The notes below the pieces were generated by a model that saw only the letters and a program-made list of their open reading frames with translations, did no database searches and had not been told where the DNA came from. A stretch of 64,000 nucleotides of DNA from assembly GCA_021780755.1 (NCBI GenBank), contig JAJXYF010000020.1:62001-126000 (forward strand), read 5' to 3'. This DNA comes from Deltaproteobacteria bacterium. Lineage in GTDB: Bacteria; Desulfobacterota; Binatia; Binatales; Binataceae. Made by a program: the position numbers and the translations under genes. Shown here piece after piece: positions 15,927 through 24,870 of the stretch. The stretch's first letter is position 1. Every line of letters begins with the position of its first letter.

Positions 15927-17216
15927 ATGACAAAAAAACATCTCGGATGGGCGGCGGTGGTGATGCTGATGGTGGCGGCGTATGCCGCGCCGGTGTTCGC
16001 GCATAGCTGGAGTGAAGCTGAATTCGCCAATCGTCCGCTCTACGCCTATCCGCTGCCGTCGGGCCGCGACGACATTATCGGCACGCTCACGACTTACAAG
16101 ATTCAGAAAGGCGACACGCTGCTCGACGTCGGCCGGTGGTTCGGCCTGAGCGCCAAGGAAATCTCCGACGCCAACGGCCACATGGATTGGTGGCTGCCGC
16201 CGGTCGGCCGCGTGGTCATCCTGCCGACCGCGCACATCCTGCCCGACAGTCCGCGCTCAGGCATCATCCTGAACGTTCCCGAGATGCGGCTCTATTATTA
16301 TTTTCCGTCGCCGGCCTACGCCCGCCATCGCAAGGGCAAGCTGACCGCGACCGCCTATCATGGCGCGCGCGTGGTTTACACCTTTCCGGTCGGCCTCGGA
16401 CGCTTTGACTGGAAGACCCCGCTCGGCATGTGGCGCGTGACGGCCAAAATCAAAAACCCCATCTGGGTAATGCCCGAGGACATCTATCAGGAGCATCTCG
16501 AGCGCGACGGCGAGGCCGATCGCGTGGTCCCCGCCGGTCCCGACAATCCGCTCGGCCTCTTTAAGCTCGACTTGAGCATCCCCGAGTATGGCCTGCACGG
16601 CACCAACGTGCCGTGGGGAATCGGGATGACGGTGAGCCACGGGTGTGTGCGGCTGTTCCCCGAGGACATCGAGCGCCTTTACAGCAAGACGCCGGTCGGC
16701 ACGCCCGGTGAGTTCGTCTATCAGCCGGTCAAATTCGGCTGGCGCGGCGACTCGCTTTACGTTGAGGTGCACGACGATCTCTACGGCAAATATCCCGGGT
16801 TGTGGCGACTGGCGTCGCGGGATGTGCAGCACGAGAATCTGGCCGGCAAAGTTGACCTGAGCAAGCTGGAGAAGGCGGTGGAATTGAAGGCGGGCATCCC
16901 GACTTACGTCGGCTTCGGTCCCGCCCCGGCGGACGGAGCGATGCCCGACACCACCGAGGCCGACGCGACGGCGCCCGATACGGCAGTGTCAAGCGCCGCG
17001 GATTCGTCTTCGCCTGATTCATCGTCGTTGGCCCGTAGCGCTGAAGCATCGCCGATGATGTCGGCGCCCGTCGCACCTTCCGTCATGACGGCGCCGGCGA
17101 GGCCTCCGACCATGACCGCGCCCACCATGCCGCCGACACGTACGGCACCCGCCGCCGCGTCCGAAGACGACGCTCCCGATGACGGCCCGGGCGCCGACTG
17201 GCAATCGAGCCGTTGA
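15927..17216 (+). CDS. L,D-transpeptidase (YkuD) with LysM domain
   Basis: Exported cell-wall enzyme (429 aa) expected to form 3-3 peptidoglycan cross-links or attach proteins to the wall. It has a signal peptide (MTKKHLGWAAVVMLMVAAYA, then APVFA), a LysM peptidoglycan-binding domain (YKIQKGDTLLDVGRWFGLSA to VVILPTAH), and a YkuD domain with active site HGTNVPWGIGMTVSHGCVRL containing the catalytic Cys. The last about 90 residues are a Pro/Thr/Ala/Ser-rich tail with repeated TAP/PPT units, probably a flexible linker. I chose the ATG at 15927 because it starts the signal peptide. The next gene begins 10 bp after its stop. Confidence 0.9.
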   Translation: MTKKHLGWAAVVMLMVAAYAAPVFAHSWSEAEFANRPLYAYPLPSGRDDIIGTLTTYKIQKGDTLLDVGRWFGLSAKEISDANGHMDWWLPPVGRVVILPTAHILPDSPRSGIILNVPEMRLYYYFPSPAYARHRKGKLTATAYHGARVVYTFPVGLGRFDWKTPLGMWRVTAKIKNPIWVMPEDIYQEHLERDGEADRVVPAGPDNPLGLFKLDLSIPEYGLHGTNVPWGIGMTVSHGCVRLFPEDIERLYSKTPVGTPGEFVYQPVKFGWRGDSLYVEVHDDLYGKYPGLWRLASRDVQHENLAGKVDLSKLEKAVELKAGIPTYVGFGPAPADGAMPDTTEADATAPDTAVSSAADSSSPDSSSLARSAEASPMMSAPVAPSVMTAPARPPTMTAPTMPPTRTAPAAASEDDAPDDGPGADWQSSR

Positions 17217-17226
17217 GAATCAGCTA

Positions 17227-18408
17227 ATGCGCCAGGTTCCATTTCATCGACCCGCAATCGGTCCCGCCGAAGAGCGCGAAGTAATCGATACGCTGCGTTC
17301 GGGGTGGATTACCACCGGCCCCAAGACCAAAAAGTTCGAGCAGGAATTCGCCGCGTATGTCGGCGCGCGCAATGCGCTGGCGGTCGCGCATTGCACCGGT
17401 GCGCTTCATTTGGCGCTATTCGCGCTCGGCATCGGTCCCGGCGACGAGGTCATCACGACGCCGTTTACCTTCACCGCGACGGCCGAGGTGATGGGCTACC
17501 TCGGCGCGCGGCCGGTGTTCGTCGATATTGAGCCGGATACGTTCAATATCGACCCGGCCGGAATCGAACGGGCGCTCGCGAGTGGCACGCATCGCAACGT
17601 GCGCGCGCTGATGCCGGTGCATTTCGCCGGTCAGGCCTGCGACATGGATCGCATCTGCGCGATCGCGCGCCGGCATAATCTGAAGATCATCGAAGACGCG
17701 GCGCACGCGGTCGGATCGGCACGCATGATCGAAGGCCGCGGCATGGTGAAGGTCGGCACGATCGGCGATTTGAGCTGCTTCAGTTTTTACGCGACCAAGA
17801 ACATCACGAGCGCCGAAGGCGGCATGATCACCACCGAAGACGACGCGCTGGCGGCGAAGATCGCGGTCGCGAGCCTGCACGGGATGGATCGCGACGCGTG
17901 GAAACGCTACGACTCGAGCGGCTCGTGGTTCTACGAAATCCACGACACCGGCTTCAAGTACAATCTATCCGATGTCCATTCGGCGATCGGAATCGCGCAG
18001 CTCCGGCGGGTGGAGGAACTAACGCGTCGGCGCCAGGCGATCGCTCGCGCATACAACGAAGCGTTCGCCAACGATCCCGCGCTGGAGATTCCGATTACCG
18101 AGGCGGGTGTCGAGCACGCGTGGCATCTCTATGTGATGCGCTTGCGGCCGGCCGCGCTCAAGGTCGATCGCAGCCAGTTCATCGATCTGCTACGGGCGCG
18201 CGGCGTCGGCACCTCGGTACATTGCATTCCGCTCAACACGATGGATTTTTACCAGCAGCGCTATGGCTACCGCACCGGCGATTTTCCGGTCGCCGAGGAC
18301 GTTTACAGCCGCTGCCTTTCGCTGCCGATCTTTCCCGCGATGAGCGATGAGGACCTCGCCTACGTGATCGAGAGCGTCCGCGCGGTGGCGCGCGAATCAC
18401 GCCGCTAA
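17227..18408 (+). CDS. DegT/DnrJ/EryC1/StrS-family sugar aminotransferase
   Basis: PLP-dependent aminotransferase (393 aa) of the type that transaminates nucleotide-linked 4-keto sugars for surface polysaccharide. Features: VPFHRPAIGPAEEREVIDTL at the start, the GPKTKKFEQEFA motif, TPFTFTATAEV, IIEDAAHAVG, and the PLP-binding lysine in SFYATKNITSAEGGMI. Start ATG at 17227, 10 bp after the L,D-transpeptidase stop, so the two may be co-transcribed. The exact sugar cannot be named. A UDP-glucuronate decarboxylase gene 0.9 kb downstream supports an envelope-sugar role. Confidence 0.88.
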   Translation: MRQVPFHRPAIGPAEEREVIDTLRSGWITTGPKTKKFEQEFAAYVGARNALAVAHCTGALHLALFALGIGPGDEVITTPFTFTATAEVMGYLGARPVFVDIEPDTFNIDPAGIERALASGTHRNVRALMPVHFAGQACDMDRICAIARRHNLKIIEDAAHAVGSARMIEGRGMVKVGTIGDLSCFSFYATKNITSAEGGMITTEDDALAAKIAVASLHGMDRDAWKRYDSSGSWFYEIHDTGFKYNLSDVHSAIGIAQLRRVEELTRRRQAIARAYNEAFANDPALEIPITEAGVEHAWHLYVMRLRPAALKVDRSQFIDLLRARGVGTSVHCIPLNTMDFYQQRYGYRTGDFPVAEDVYSRCLSLPIFPAMSDEDLAYVIESVRAVARESRR

Positions 18409-18449
18409 CCGCCGCCTGCGCGGCCTTTCCGCGTGGCGCCCGCGCGGTG

Positions 18450-19163
18450 TCAGGCGCTCGCCGCGAGGATCAGGTCGGCGGTCTCCCTGGGCATGTCGAG
18501 CATCAGATCATGGCCGCACGGCAGGCTCACGACCTTCCATCCCGCGACGCCCTTGAGGCGCTCGGCGATCGCGACGAAGGGCTGCGGCGGACCCCAGTTT
18601 GCCGCCAGCACGTAGGTGCGACGCGGCACCCGCGTGAGCGCGCCGGCCAGCGCGATCTTCTGCTCGAAGCACCCCAGCGGATGCTTGACGCACATCTGAT
18701 CGACCCAGGCCGCGTCGCGTTGGTTGAGGTTGAAGACCGCGGCAGGAATCGGCGTCATCAGATAGCCGTCGCCGTTGGTCTTCGCATCGTCAACCATGCC
18801 CGCTTTCAAATCCTCCGGCAGGAAATCCATCAGCGACTGACCGTTGTCGGGCACGAAGGCGTCGAGATAAACGAGCGCGCGAATCTTATCGGGCACTTTC
18901 TCGACGACGCCCGAAATGACCATCCCGCCGTACGAATGGCCGCAGAGCACGACCTCGGAAAGCTCCTCCCAGCGAATCACGTTGACGATGTCCTGCACAT
19001 GCGTATCGAGGGTCACTGCGCGGTTCATCAGATGCGACCGCTCACCGAGTCCGGTCAGCGTCGGCGTGTAAACTTCGTGGCCGGCATTGCGCAATAGCCG
19101 CGCGACGCGTTTGTAACACCAGCCACCGTGCCACGCCCCATGAACCAGTACGAATGTGCCCAT
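18450..19163 (-). CDS. Alpha/beta hydrolase (esterase-like)
   Basis: 237-residue alpha/beta-fold hydrolase resembling plant methylesterase/salicylate-binding esterases. It opens MGTFVLVHGAWHGGWCYKRV, where HGAWHGG is the oxyanion-hole region. The nucleophile elbow is GHSYGG, and a late histidine lies in PCGHDLMLDMP. I chose the ATG at 19163 because the conserved fold begins there; the longer open frame to 19265 has no family resemblance. No signal peptide. Substrate unknown. It is convergent with the aminotransferase gene. Confidence 0.82.
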   Translation of the reverse strand: MGTFVLVHGAWHGGWCYKRVARLLRNAGHEVYTPTLTGLGERSHLMNRAVTLDTHVQDIVNVIRWEELSEVVLCGHSYGGMVISGVVEKVPDKIRALVYLDAFVPDNGQSLMDFLPEDLKAGMVDDAKTNGDGYLMTPIPAAVFNLNQRDAAWVDQMCVKHPLGCFEQKIALAGALTRVPRRTYVLAANWGPPQPFVAIAERLKGVAGWKVVSLPCGHDLMLDMPRETADLILAASA

Positions 19164-19300
19164 CGTAATCGCCTCGATCGATTCGGTGTAGTCCCGCATT
19201 AAATCCACGGGCGACGGCAAAAATCCAGCGCGTGAAAATCCGCATGCGGGGGTTACTTCCGACACGCGGCGCGATAACTTAGAATCTCTGGCAGGCGGAG

Positions 19301-20251
19301 GTGAACGTGCGAACGCTGGTTACTGGCGGAGCGGGCTTTCTTGGATCGCATCTGTGCGAGCGTCTGCTCAAAGACGGCCACGAGGTCATCTGCCTCGATA
19401 ATTTCTTCAGCGGCACCCGTGCCAACGTCAGCCATCTGATCGGGAACCGCAACTTCGAGTTGGTGCGTCACGATATCGTCGAGCCGATCCTGCTCGAAGT
19501 CGATCGCATCTTTCATCTCGCGTGCCCGGCGTCGCCGGTGCATTACCAGTACAATCCGGTCAAAACGATCAAGACCAGCGTGATGGGCACGATCAACATG
19601 CTGGGGCTGGCCAAGCGGGTGCACGCGCGGATCCTCCTGTCATCTACCAGCGAGGTTTACGGCGACCCGGAGCAACATCCGCAGACCGAAAGCTATTGGG
19701 GCCACGTGAATCCGATCGGCGTGCGTTCCTGCTATGACGAAGGCAAACGCGTCGCGGAATGCCTGATGATGGACTACCATCGGCAAAATAACGTCGATAC
19801 GAAAATCGTGCGGATCTTCAATACATACGGTCCGCGGATGGCGATCAACGACGGGCGCGTGGTCTCGAATTTCTGCGTCGCCGCGCTCAAGGGCGAGGAC
19901 CTGCCGATCTTCGGCGACGGCAAACAGACCCGATCGTTTGCCTACGTTGACGACATTATCGACGCACTGGTGTGCATGATGGAGAGCCGCGACGGCTTCG
20001 CGGGCCCGGTCAATATCGGCAATCCCGACGAATTCACGATCCTGCAATTGGCCTCGCTGGCGATTGAATTCGCCGGGAGTTCATCGAAGCTCGTGTTCCA
20101 TCCGGCGCGATCCGACGACCCCGTGCGGCGCCGTCCCGATATCAGCCTCGCGCACCGCGAGTTGAATTGGGAGCCGCATACACCGCTGCACGAGGGCCTG
20201 AAAATTACGATGGATCATTTCCGGCGTGAGTTGGGGCCGCGCGGCACCTGA
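19301..20251 (+). CDS. UDP-glucuronate decarboxylase (UDP-xylose synthase type)
   Basis: Extended SDR enzyme (316 aa) that decarboxylates UDP-glucuronate to UDP-xylose or its 4-keto form. NAD-binding motif [35 protein letters not shown] is diagnostic of the UXS subfamily; catalytic residues are in STSEVYGDP and SCYDEGKR (Tyr/Lys). GTG start at 19301 after a GGCGGAG ribosome-binding site. Cytoplasmic; supplies nucleotide sugars for surface glycans, in line with the nearby aminotransferase. Confidence 0.9.
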   Translation: MNVRTLVTGGAGFLGSHLCERLLKDGHEVICLDNFFSGTRANVSHLIGNRNFELVRHDIVEPILLEVDRIFHLACPASPVHYQYNPVKTIKTSVMGTINMLGLAKRVHARILLSSTSEVYGDPEQHPQTESYWGHVNPIGVRSCYDEGKRVAECLMMDYHRQNNVDTKIVRIFNTYGPRMAINDGRVVSNFCVAALKGEDLPIFGDGKQTRSFAYVDDIIDALVCMMESRDGFAGPVNIGNPDEFTILQLASLAIEFAGSSSKLVFHPARSDDPVRRRPDISLAHRELNWEPHTPLHEGLKITMDHFRRELGPRGT

Positions 20252-20435
20252 AAATCCCTCCCGCTGCCCTCGCCCGAAGTTCCCGAAGTTCAGTGCTTCC
20301 CCTCGACAATCATCGATCAGCGCAATAGCCTCCGGTTACCGGTAAGTTGCGTCAACGCGGCGCTCTTCGACATCGCGATCGTCGCACGCCGTCAATTCAG
20401 CGTGCTGCATACCGGCAGGAAAGGGGGGAATCGGC

Positions 20436-21230
20436 GTGCCATCAGCGCTAATCACGGGGGCCTCGAGCGGTCTCGGCGAGCAGTTCGCATACGCGCTCGC
20501 GCAACGGAAATACGATCTGGTGCTAACCGCGCGGCGCGGGGACCGCCTGGTCACGGTCGCCAGCAAGGCGCGCAAGCTGGGCGCCGGCATGGTCGAGGTG
20601 ATCGAGGCCGACCTCGCGATGCGCAACGCTCCCGCGGAAATCTTCGCGCAGGTCGAGGCGCTGCGCCTGCATATCGATTACCTCGTCAACAATGCCGGCT
20701 TCGGCACTTCAGGCCGCTTCGACCGGCTGCCGCTCGCGCGCGAACTCGAAGAGATCGACCTTAACGTCAGCGCGGTGGTCGCGATGACGCGCCTGTTCCT
20801 GCCCGCGATGGTCGCGCGCAACAGCGGCACGATCATCAACGTCGCCTCGACCGCCGCGTTCCAGGCGCTGCCCTTCATGGCGACCTACGCGGCGACCAAG
20901 GCCTTTGTGCTGAACTTCACCGGGGCGATCGCCGGCGAATTGGCGGGCACTGGCGTGAAGGTCTCCGCACTCTGCCCGGGACCCGTCCGCACCGAGTTCC
21001 AGGCCGTGGCGAAAAATGAACACGGCCGCCTGCCCAGCTTCGCCTATCTCGAGGCCGAGACCGTCGTCGCCCAAGGGATCACCGCGGCCGAGAACGGCCG
21101 CGCCGTGCATATCGCGGGCGTGATCAATTTCCTTACGGCACAATCGAATCGCCTGATGCCGCGATCCCTCATCAACTTCGTCGCCCGGCGAATCTATCGG
21201 CCCAACGCCGACGCACCGCCCTCAACCTAG
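20436..21230 (+). CDS. Short-chain dehydrogenase/reductase
   Basis: Classical SDR (264 aa). Cofactor motif TGASSGLGEQFA, NNAGFGTSG, catalytic Ser in NVASTAAFQ and Tyr/Lys in YAATKAF, then LCPGPVRTEFQ. The motif TARRG after strand 2 suggests NADP preference. Start is GTG at 20436, supported by the strong AAGGGGGGAA ribosome-binding site 6 bp upstream. The C-terminal part (NFLTAQSNRLMPRSLINFVA) resembles Dlt-type/YqjQ-like SDRs of unknown substrate. It ends 2 bp from the convergent acyl-CoA dehydrogenase. Confidence 0.85.
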   Translation: MPSALITGASSGLGEQFAYALAQRKYDLVLTARRGDRLVTVASKARKLGAGMVEVIEADLAMRNAPAEIFAQVEALRLHIDYLVNNAGFGTSGRFDRLPLARELEEIDLNVSAVVAMTRLFLPAMVARNSGTIINVASTAAFQALPFMATYAATKAFVLNFTGAIAGELAGTGVKVSALCPGPVRTEFQAVAKNEHGRLPSFAYLEAETVVAQGITAAENGRAVHIAGVINFLTAQSNRLMPRSLINFVARRIYRPNADAPPST

Positions 21231-21232
21231 CT

Positions 21233-22387
21233 CTACAGGAGGCCCTGGCTCTTCAGCAGATCGCGTGCGATCACGACGTGCTGAATCTGCGAGGTGCCCT
21301 CGTAGATTTGCAGCAATTTGGCGTCGCGCATGAGCTTTTCGACCGGGTAATCCTTCATGTAGCCGTAGCCGCCGAAGATCTGCACCGCGTCGGTCGTGAT
21401 CTTCATGCAGGCCTCCGATCCGAAGAGCTTGGCGTAACTCGAAATCGCGTTGGGCACCTCGCCCCGATCGACCATCCAGGCGGCCTTGTAGGTCAGCAGG
21501 CGCATCGCTTCGATACTCACCGCCATGTCGGCAAGCATGAACTGAATCGCCTGGAAATTCGCGATCGGCTGACCGAACGCGCTGCGCTGGCGCGCATACT
21601 TGAGGCTCTCGTCGAGCGCGCGCTGCGAGACACCGATCGCGATCGCGCCGATTTCGGGGCGGCTGCGATCGAACGTGCCCATCGCGTATTTGAAGCCCTC
21701 GCCCTCGTTGCCGACCAGCGCATCCGACGGGATGCGCACCTCGTCGAAGACAATTTCACCGGTATCGGCGGCGCGCTGCCCGAGCTTCCCATGCATCCGG
21801 TTGCGTGTGATGCCGGCCATCGATGACGGCAACACGAAGCACGAGATGCCCTTGTGCTTGAGTCGCTTGTCGGAGGTCGCGAAGGTCACCATCCAGTCGG
21901 CCATCGACCCGTTGGAGATGAAATGCTTGGTCCCGTTGAGGACGAACGCGTCACCCTCGCGCCGATAGGTCGTGGTCATCGCGGCGACGTCGGAACCGGC
22001 GCCCGGCTCGGTCAGCGCAAAGGCACAGAAGCTCAACCGCTCGATCAGCCCGCCCAGGTAGATGCGCTGCTGTTCGGCACTACCGGCGATCAACAGCGGC
22101 AGCGTCGCCAGGTCATTGGCGCTGAATGAATTCGAGATTCCCGAGCAGCCGTAATTCAGCTCCTCTTGAATCAGGCAAGTCTCGAGGATGCCGAGTTCGA
22201 GGCCGCCGAAGGCTTTCGGCACGCCAAAGTTCATCAGGCCGGCGACGTGCGCCTTGGCGCAGATATCGCGCGGAAAGATTTCCTGGTCGTCGTACTCGCG
22301 AGCCCGTGGAATAATCTCCTGCTCGCTGAATTTGCGCGCGAGCGCCTTTAGTTCGCGTTGCTCATCGGTCAAATCAAAGCCAATCAT
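21233..22387 (-). CDS. Acyl-CoA dehydrogenase
   Basis: FAD enzyme (384 aa) that introduces the alpha-beta double bond in an acyl-CoA and passes electrons to ETF. N-terminal helical domain (LTDEQRELKALARKFSEQEI), FAD-binding ALTEPGAGSDVAAM, and the C-terminal catalytic base in QIYEGTSQIQ. Length and motifs match short/branched-chain acyl-CoA dehydrogenases. GGYGYMKDYPVEKLMRD is the usual signature just before the active site. Monocistronic here; substrate chain length cannot be set from sequence alone. Confidence 0.92.
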   Translation of the reverse strand: MIGFDLTDEQRELKALARKFSEQEIIPRAREYDDQEIFPRDICAKAHVAGLMNFGVPKAFGGLELGILETCLIQEELNYGCSGISNSFSANDLATLPLLIAGSAEQQRIYLGGLIERLSFCAFALTEPGAGSDVAAMTTTYRREGDAFVLNGTKHFISNGSMADWMVTFATSDKRLKHKGISCFVLPSSMAGITRNRMHGKLGQRAADTGEIVFDEVRIPSDALVGNEGEGFKYAMGTFDRSRPEIGAIAIGVSQRALDESLKYARQRSAFGQPIANFQAIQFMLADMAVSIEAMRLLTYKAAWMVDRGEVPNAISSYAKLFGSEACMKITTDAVQIFGGYGYMKDYPVEKLMRDAKLLQIYEGTSQIQHVVIARDLLKSQGLL

Positions 22388-22616
22388 TTACCTGCTCCGT
22401 CGGATGCGCGGTCGCTTCGCGTTCGGCTCCGCCAGTGCGAGCTTACCAACGGGCGCAGTCACTGTTAATGATGATCCGCACGAGGCGCACAATGGCGCTC
22501 GCTTGAAAAAGCGCGGCGGGCCGACTATGACGGCTTCAAGCCGTGCGACGTTTCATCCACGCACGGGCAACCGTCACGCCAGGTGCGCGACGCCCAATTC
22601 GGGCCAGGAGAATCCG

Positions 22617-22916
22617 ATGTCAGTTACGATTATCGCCAGACTGAAAGCCAAGGCGGGCAGCGAGCAGGCGCTCGAAGAGGCCTTTCGCGACATGATCACC
22701 AAGGTGCGCGCGGCCGAGCCCGGATGTCAGGCCTACGTCCTGCACAAGTCGGCCAAAGACGCAACCCAGTTCGTCTGGTACGAGACCTACGCGGACCAGG
22801 CCGCGGTCGATATCCACATGAAGACCGACCACATGAAGGCGATGGGCGGGCGTATCAAAGACCTGCTCGACGGCGCCCCGCAGGTCGAATTCTTGAAAGA
22901 ACTCGATCGCAAGTAA
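22617..22916 (+). CDS. ABM-domain (antibiotic biosynthesis monooxygenase-like) protein
   Basis: 99-residue single-domain dimeric alpha-beta barrel protein of the ABM/YgiN type: MSVTIIARLKAKAGSEQALE, then WYETYADQAAVDIHMKTDHM. Relatives are cofactor-free quinol monooxygenases or heme/aldehyde-related proteins; the role here is not determined. ATG at 22617 sits 6 bp after a CCAGGAG ribosome-binding site. A GC-rich hairpin follows 18 bp after the stop. Confidence 0.82.
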   Translation: MSVTIIARLKAKAGSEQALEEAFRDMITKVRAAEPGCQAYVLHKSAKDATQFVWYETYADQAAVDIHMKTDHMKAMGGRIKDLLDGAPQVEFLKELDRK

Positions 22917-22933
22917 CTACCCACGGTTGCGAT

Positions 22934-22970
22934 GCATGCGCGGCGCGGCCGGCGGTCGCGCCGCGCATGC
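22934..22970. terminator. GC-rich hairpin after ABM gene
   Basis: Perfect 14-bp arms GCATGCGCGGCGCG (22934-22947) and CGCGCCGCGCATGC (22957-22970), 9-nt loop, 18 bp after the stop codon. No T-tract, so it may be a processing/stability hairpin or another palindromic repeat rather than an intrinsic terminator. Confidence 0.45.
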
Positions 22971-23048
22971 CACGATCCGGCGGAAGCCGCGGCGCCGCGG
23001 GCGCCATTTCGTTATTCTGATTTCGTCTGAGAGCCAGCGCGGCGCGCA

Positions 23049-23312
23049 GTGTCACCACCCTTACAAAACCTGCTGATCTCGTTGGGAGCGTGTATCTTCT
23101 TCGGGTACTCGGCGTTCAGTTGCGTGATTTTTCACCGCCGCACCCGCGAACGCGCGGCGCAATACCGGAACCAGCCGCTCGCAGCGTTGGTGCGCTCACC
23201 TCAATACAATTGGGCGTTGTGGCTGAGCGGCGCGATCGGCGTCGGTGGCTTTGCGATTTCGTCATGGCAGTTCGTGCTGAACGCAATCGCGCTGCTGCAT
23301 GCGCGATCCTAA
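23049..23312 (+). CDS. Small two-helix membrane protein
   Basis: 87 residues with two clear hydrophobic segments (NLLISLGACIFFGYSAFSCV and WLSGAIGVGGFAISSWQFVL) separated by a basic, polar loop (FHRRTRERAAQYRNQ). GTG start at 23049, without an obvious ribosome-binding site. I do not recognise a family. The hydrophobic pattern, not similarity, is the reason to call it. Confidence 0.5.
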   Translation: MSPPLQNLLISLGACIFFGYSAFSCVIFHRRTRERAAQYRNQPLAALVRSPQYNWALWLSGAIGVGGFAISSWQFVLNAIALLHARS

Positions 23313-23328
23313 AAGGGAAAGAGAACGG

Positions 23329-23347
23329 GAAACCTTTGCAAGGTTTC
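23329..23347. repeat. GAAACCTT palindrome, copy 1
   Basis: GAAACCTT-TGC-AAGGTTTC: 8-bp arms with a 3-nt loop, in the spacer after the small membrane protein gene. The same arms recur at 56970-56988. Confidence 0.7.
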
Positions 23348-23382
23348 GCGCCTCCCACAATGAACAGGGATAAGGGAAAGTC

Positions 23383-23403
23383 AGAAACCTCCATGAGGTT
23401 TCT
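23383..23403. repeat. GAAACCT palindrome, variant copy
   Basis: AGAAACCT-CCATG-AGGTTTCT, 8-bp arms, 35 bp after copy 1. Its arms share GAAACCT/AGGTTTC with the copies at 23329 and 56970. Confidence 0.65.
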
Positions 23404-23450
23404 ATGAATCTTTCGCTTTTGCGGTCCTCGACAAACTTCCCCTTTCTCCT

Positions 23451-23843
23451 TCATCCCTCCGCGATCACATGGGCCATCGCGGTGGTGGCCGTATGCGTGA
23501 TGCTCAGATGGAAACCGGTTATGCCGCGTTTGCGGGCGAACTCCGCCGCCTTGCCCGAAAGCTTGATCGCGGGGGCGTGACCGCGCTGGCGCACGACTTC
23601 GATTTCGCCCCAGCCCACGTTGCGGTTCCAGCCGGTGCCGAGTGCCTTCATGGTCGCCTCCTTGGCGGCGAAGCGACCGGCGTAACTCTGGTAGCGCGGC
23701 CGTCCGCGCGACTCGCAGTAGGCAACTTCACCGGTGGTGAAGACGCGGGCGCGAAAGCGCGCGCCGGTGAGCGGCCGGGTGATCGCGCGCTCGACGCGAT
23801 CGACTTCAATCAGATCGATTCCGGTTCCCATAATTTGCGCCAT
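23451..23843 (-). CDS. acpS: Holo-[acyl-carrier-protein] synthase
   Basis: 130-residue phosphopantetheinyl transferase that converts apo-ACP to holo-ACP. Mg-binding residues are in GTGIDLIEVDRVER and RFAAKEATMKALGTGW; the C-terminal FHLSITHTATTAMAHVIAE is typical. I chose the ATG at 23843; MGTGIDL at 23831 is equally likely. Divergent from the ferredoxin gene with 76 bp between starts. Confidence 0.9.
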   Translation of the reverse strand: MAQIMGTGIDLIEVDRVERAITRPLTGARFRARVFTTGEVAYCESRGRPRYQSYAGRFAAKEATMKALGTGWNRNVGWGEIEVVRQRGHAPAIKLSGKAAEFARKRGITGFHLSITHTATTAMAHVIAEG

Positions 23844-23919
23844 GGCGGAATAGAGCAAAGTATTATTCGGCCGCTGACGCAATCTCCGCCCGATGTTATA
23901 AGAGGCGGTGGAGGTCCAG

Positions 23920-24153
23920 ATGGCGAAGCTCAACATAACCGTGAACAAGGCCCGCTGTGTCGGCAGCGGCGATTGCGTCGAGACCGCGCCGGGAGTTTTT
24001 CAAATGGACGGCGATGAAAAGTCCGAAGCGTATAATCCCGCCGGCGCGGCCGACAATGTGATCCTGGCGGCGGCCCGCGCATGTCCGGTGAAAGCGATCA
24101 CGGTCGTCGATGCGGACAGCGGCACGCAACTGTTCCCGGCCCCGAAGAAGTAG
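23920..24153 (+). CDS. Ferredoxin, [3Fe-4S]/[4Fe-4S] single-cluster type
   Basis: 77-residue acidic electron carrier. The cluster motif is CVGSGDC with a serine where a second Cys would be in C-x2-C-x2-C ferredoxins, followed by a more distal Cys and the closing CPVKAI. This pattern is typical of small ferredoxins that partner cytochrome P450s and often hold a [3Fe-4S] cluster. No P450 gene is in the window. ATG at 23920 after a GAGG ribosome-binding site. The GNAT gene starts 10 bp after its stop. Confidence 0.85.
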   Translation: MAKLNITVNKARCVGSGDCVETAPGVFQMDGDEKSEAYNPAGAADNVILAAARACPVKAITVVDADSGTQLFPAPKK

Positions 24154-24163
24154 AGCGATCCGA

Positions 24164-24679
24164 GTGGCTACCGCCACGAAAAAGATCCGCCGACAGCGCG
24201 CCGCCGGAGAACTGGCGGTCGCGCAGACGCGTGATCTGGCGAGCGTGGCGCGGATACTGTCGGCCGCCGGGATGGTAGCCGGCGGCGTCGAGTCGCCCGG
24301 CGCTTGCTACCTGACGGCGCACGTCGGCGACGAGACCGCCGGCGTGGTCGGAATCGAAGTGCGGGTTGACGCGGCGTTGATTCGAACACTGATGGTCATC
24401 GAGTCGATGCGCAGGCGCGGAATCGGTGCGACCCTGGTGGCAGCCGCACGCACGGCGGCGCATACGCGAGGCGCCCGCATGCTCTACGCGATCTCGCCTG
24501 CGGGCGATGCGGCCGGTTATTACGCGCGCTTCGGGTTCGCGCCGGCCATGGCGGACGAGATGCTGGCGGCGCTGGCCGGCACCTTCATGGCCGATCATCT
24601 GCGCCAACATCCGGAGAAGCGCGCGCGGATGCGCACCTGGTCACTCGACATTTCGCGCGACGGCGTCATCGAGCGATGA
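24164..24679 (+). CDS. GNAT-family N-acetyltransferase
   Basis: 171-residue acetyltransferase. The acetyl-CoA pyrophosphate-binding motif is SMRRRGIGATLVAAA, followed by the GNAT end motif GYYARFGF. The layout (AGG..SPGACYLTAHV, then RTLMVIESMRRRGIG) resembles ArsN1-like and general small-molecule GNATs, but the substrate is unknown. I chose GTG at 24164, 10 bp after the ferredoxin stop, since family similarity starts just after it; the same frame extends to 24110 within the ferredoxin gene. Confidence 0.75.
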   Translation: MATATKKIRRQRAAGELAVAQTRDLASVARILSAAGMVAGGVESPGACYLTAHVGDETAGVVGIEVRVDAALIRTLMVIESMRRRGIGATLVAAARTAAHTRGARMLYAISPAGDAAGYYARFGFAPAMADEMLAALAGTFMADHLRQHPEKRARMRTWSLDISRDGVIER

Positions 24680-24870
24680 CTTCAGTGATTGACGCTCGCG
24701 ATGCTCGCGTGGGCGGTCAAGTCCGGCGGGAATCGAGGATCCGCAATTCACTCTGATCTTTCGCTTCGGCAGCAGCCGCTCAGGTTGGCAGCCAAACAGA
24801 GTTCATCACCGGGACCCATTTGCCACGCTCAGATTGACGGCACCGGATCAGTTACGATCTCGCGAGACCG

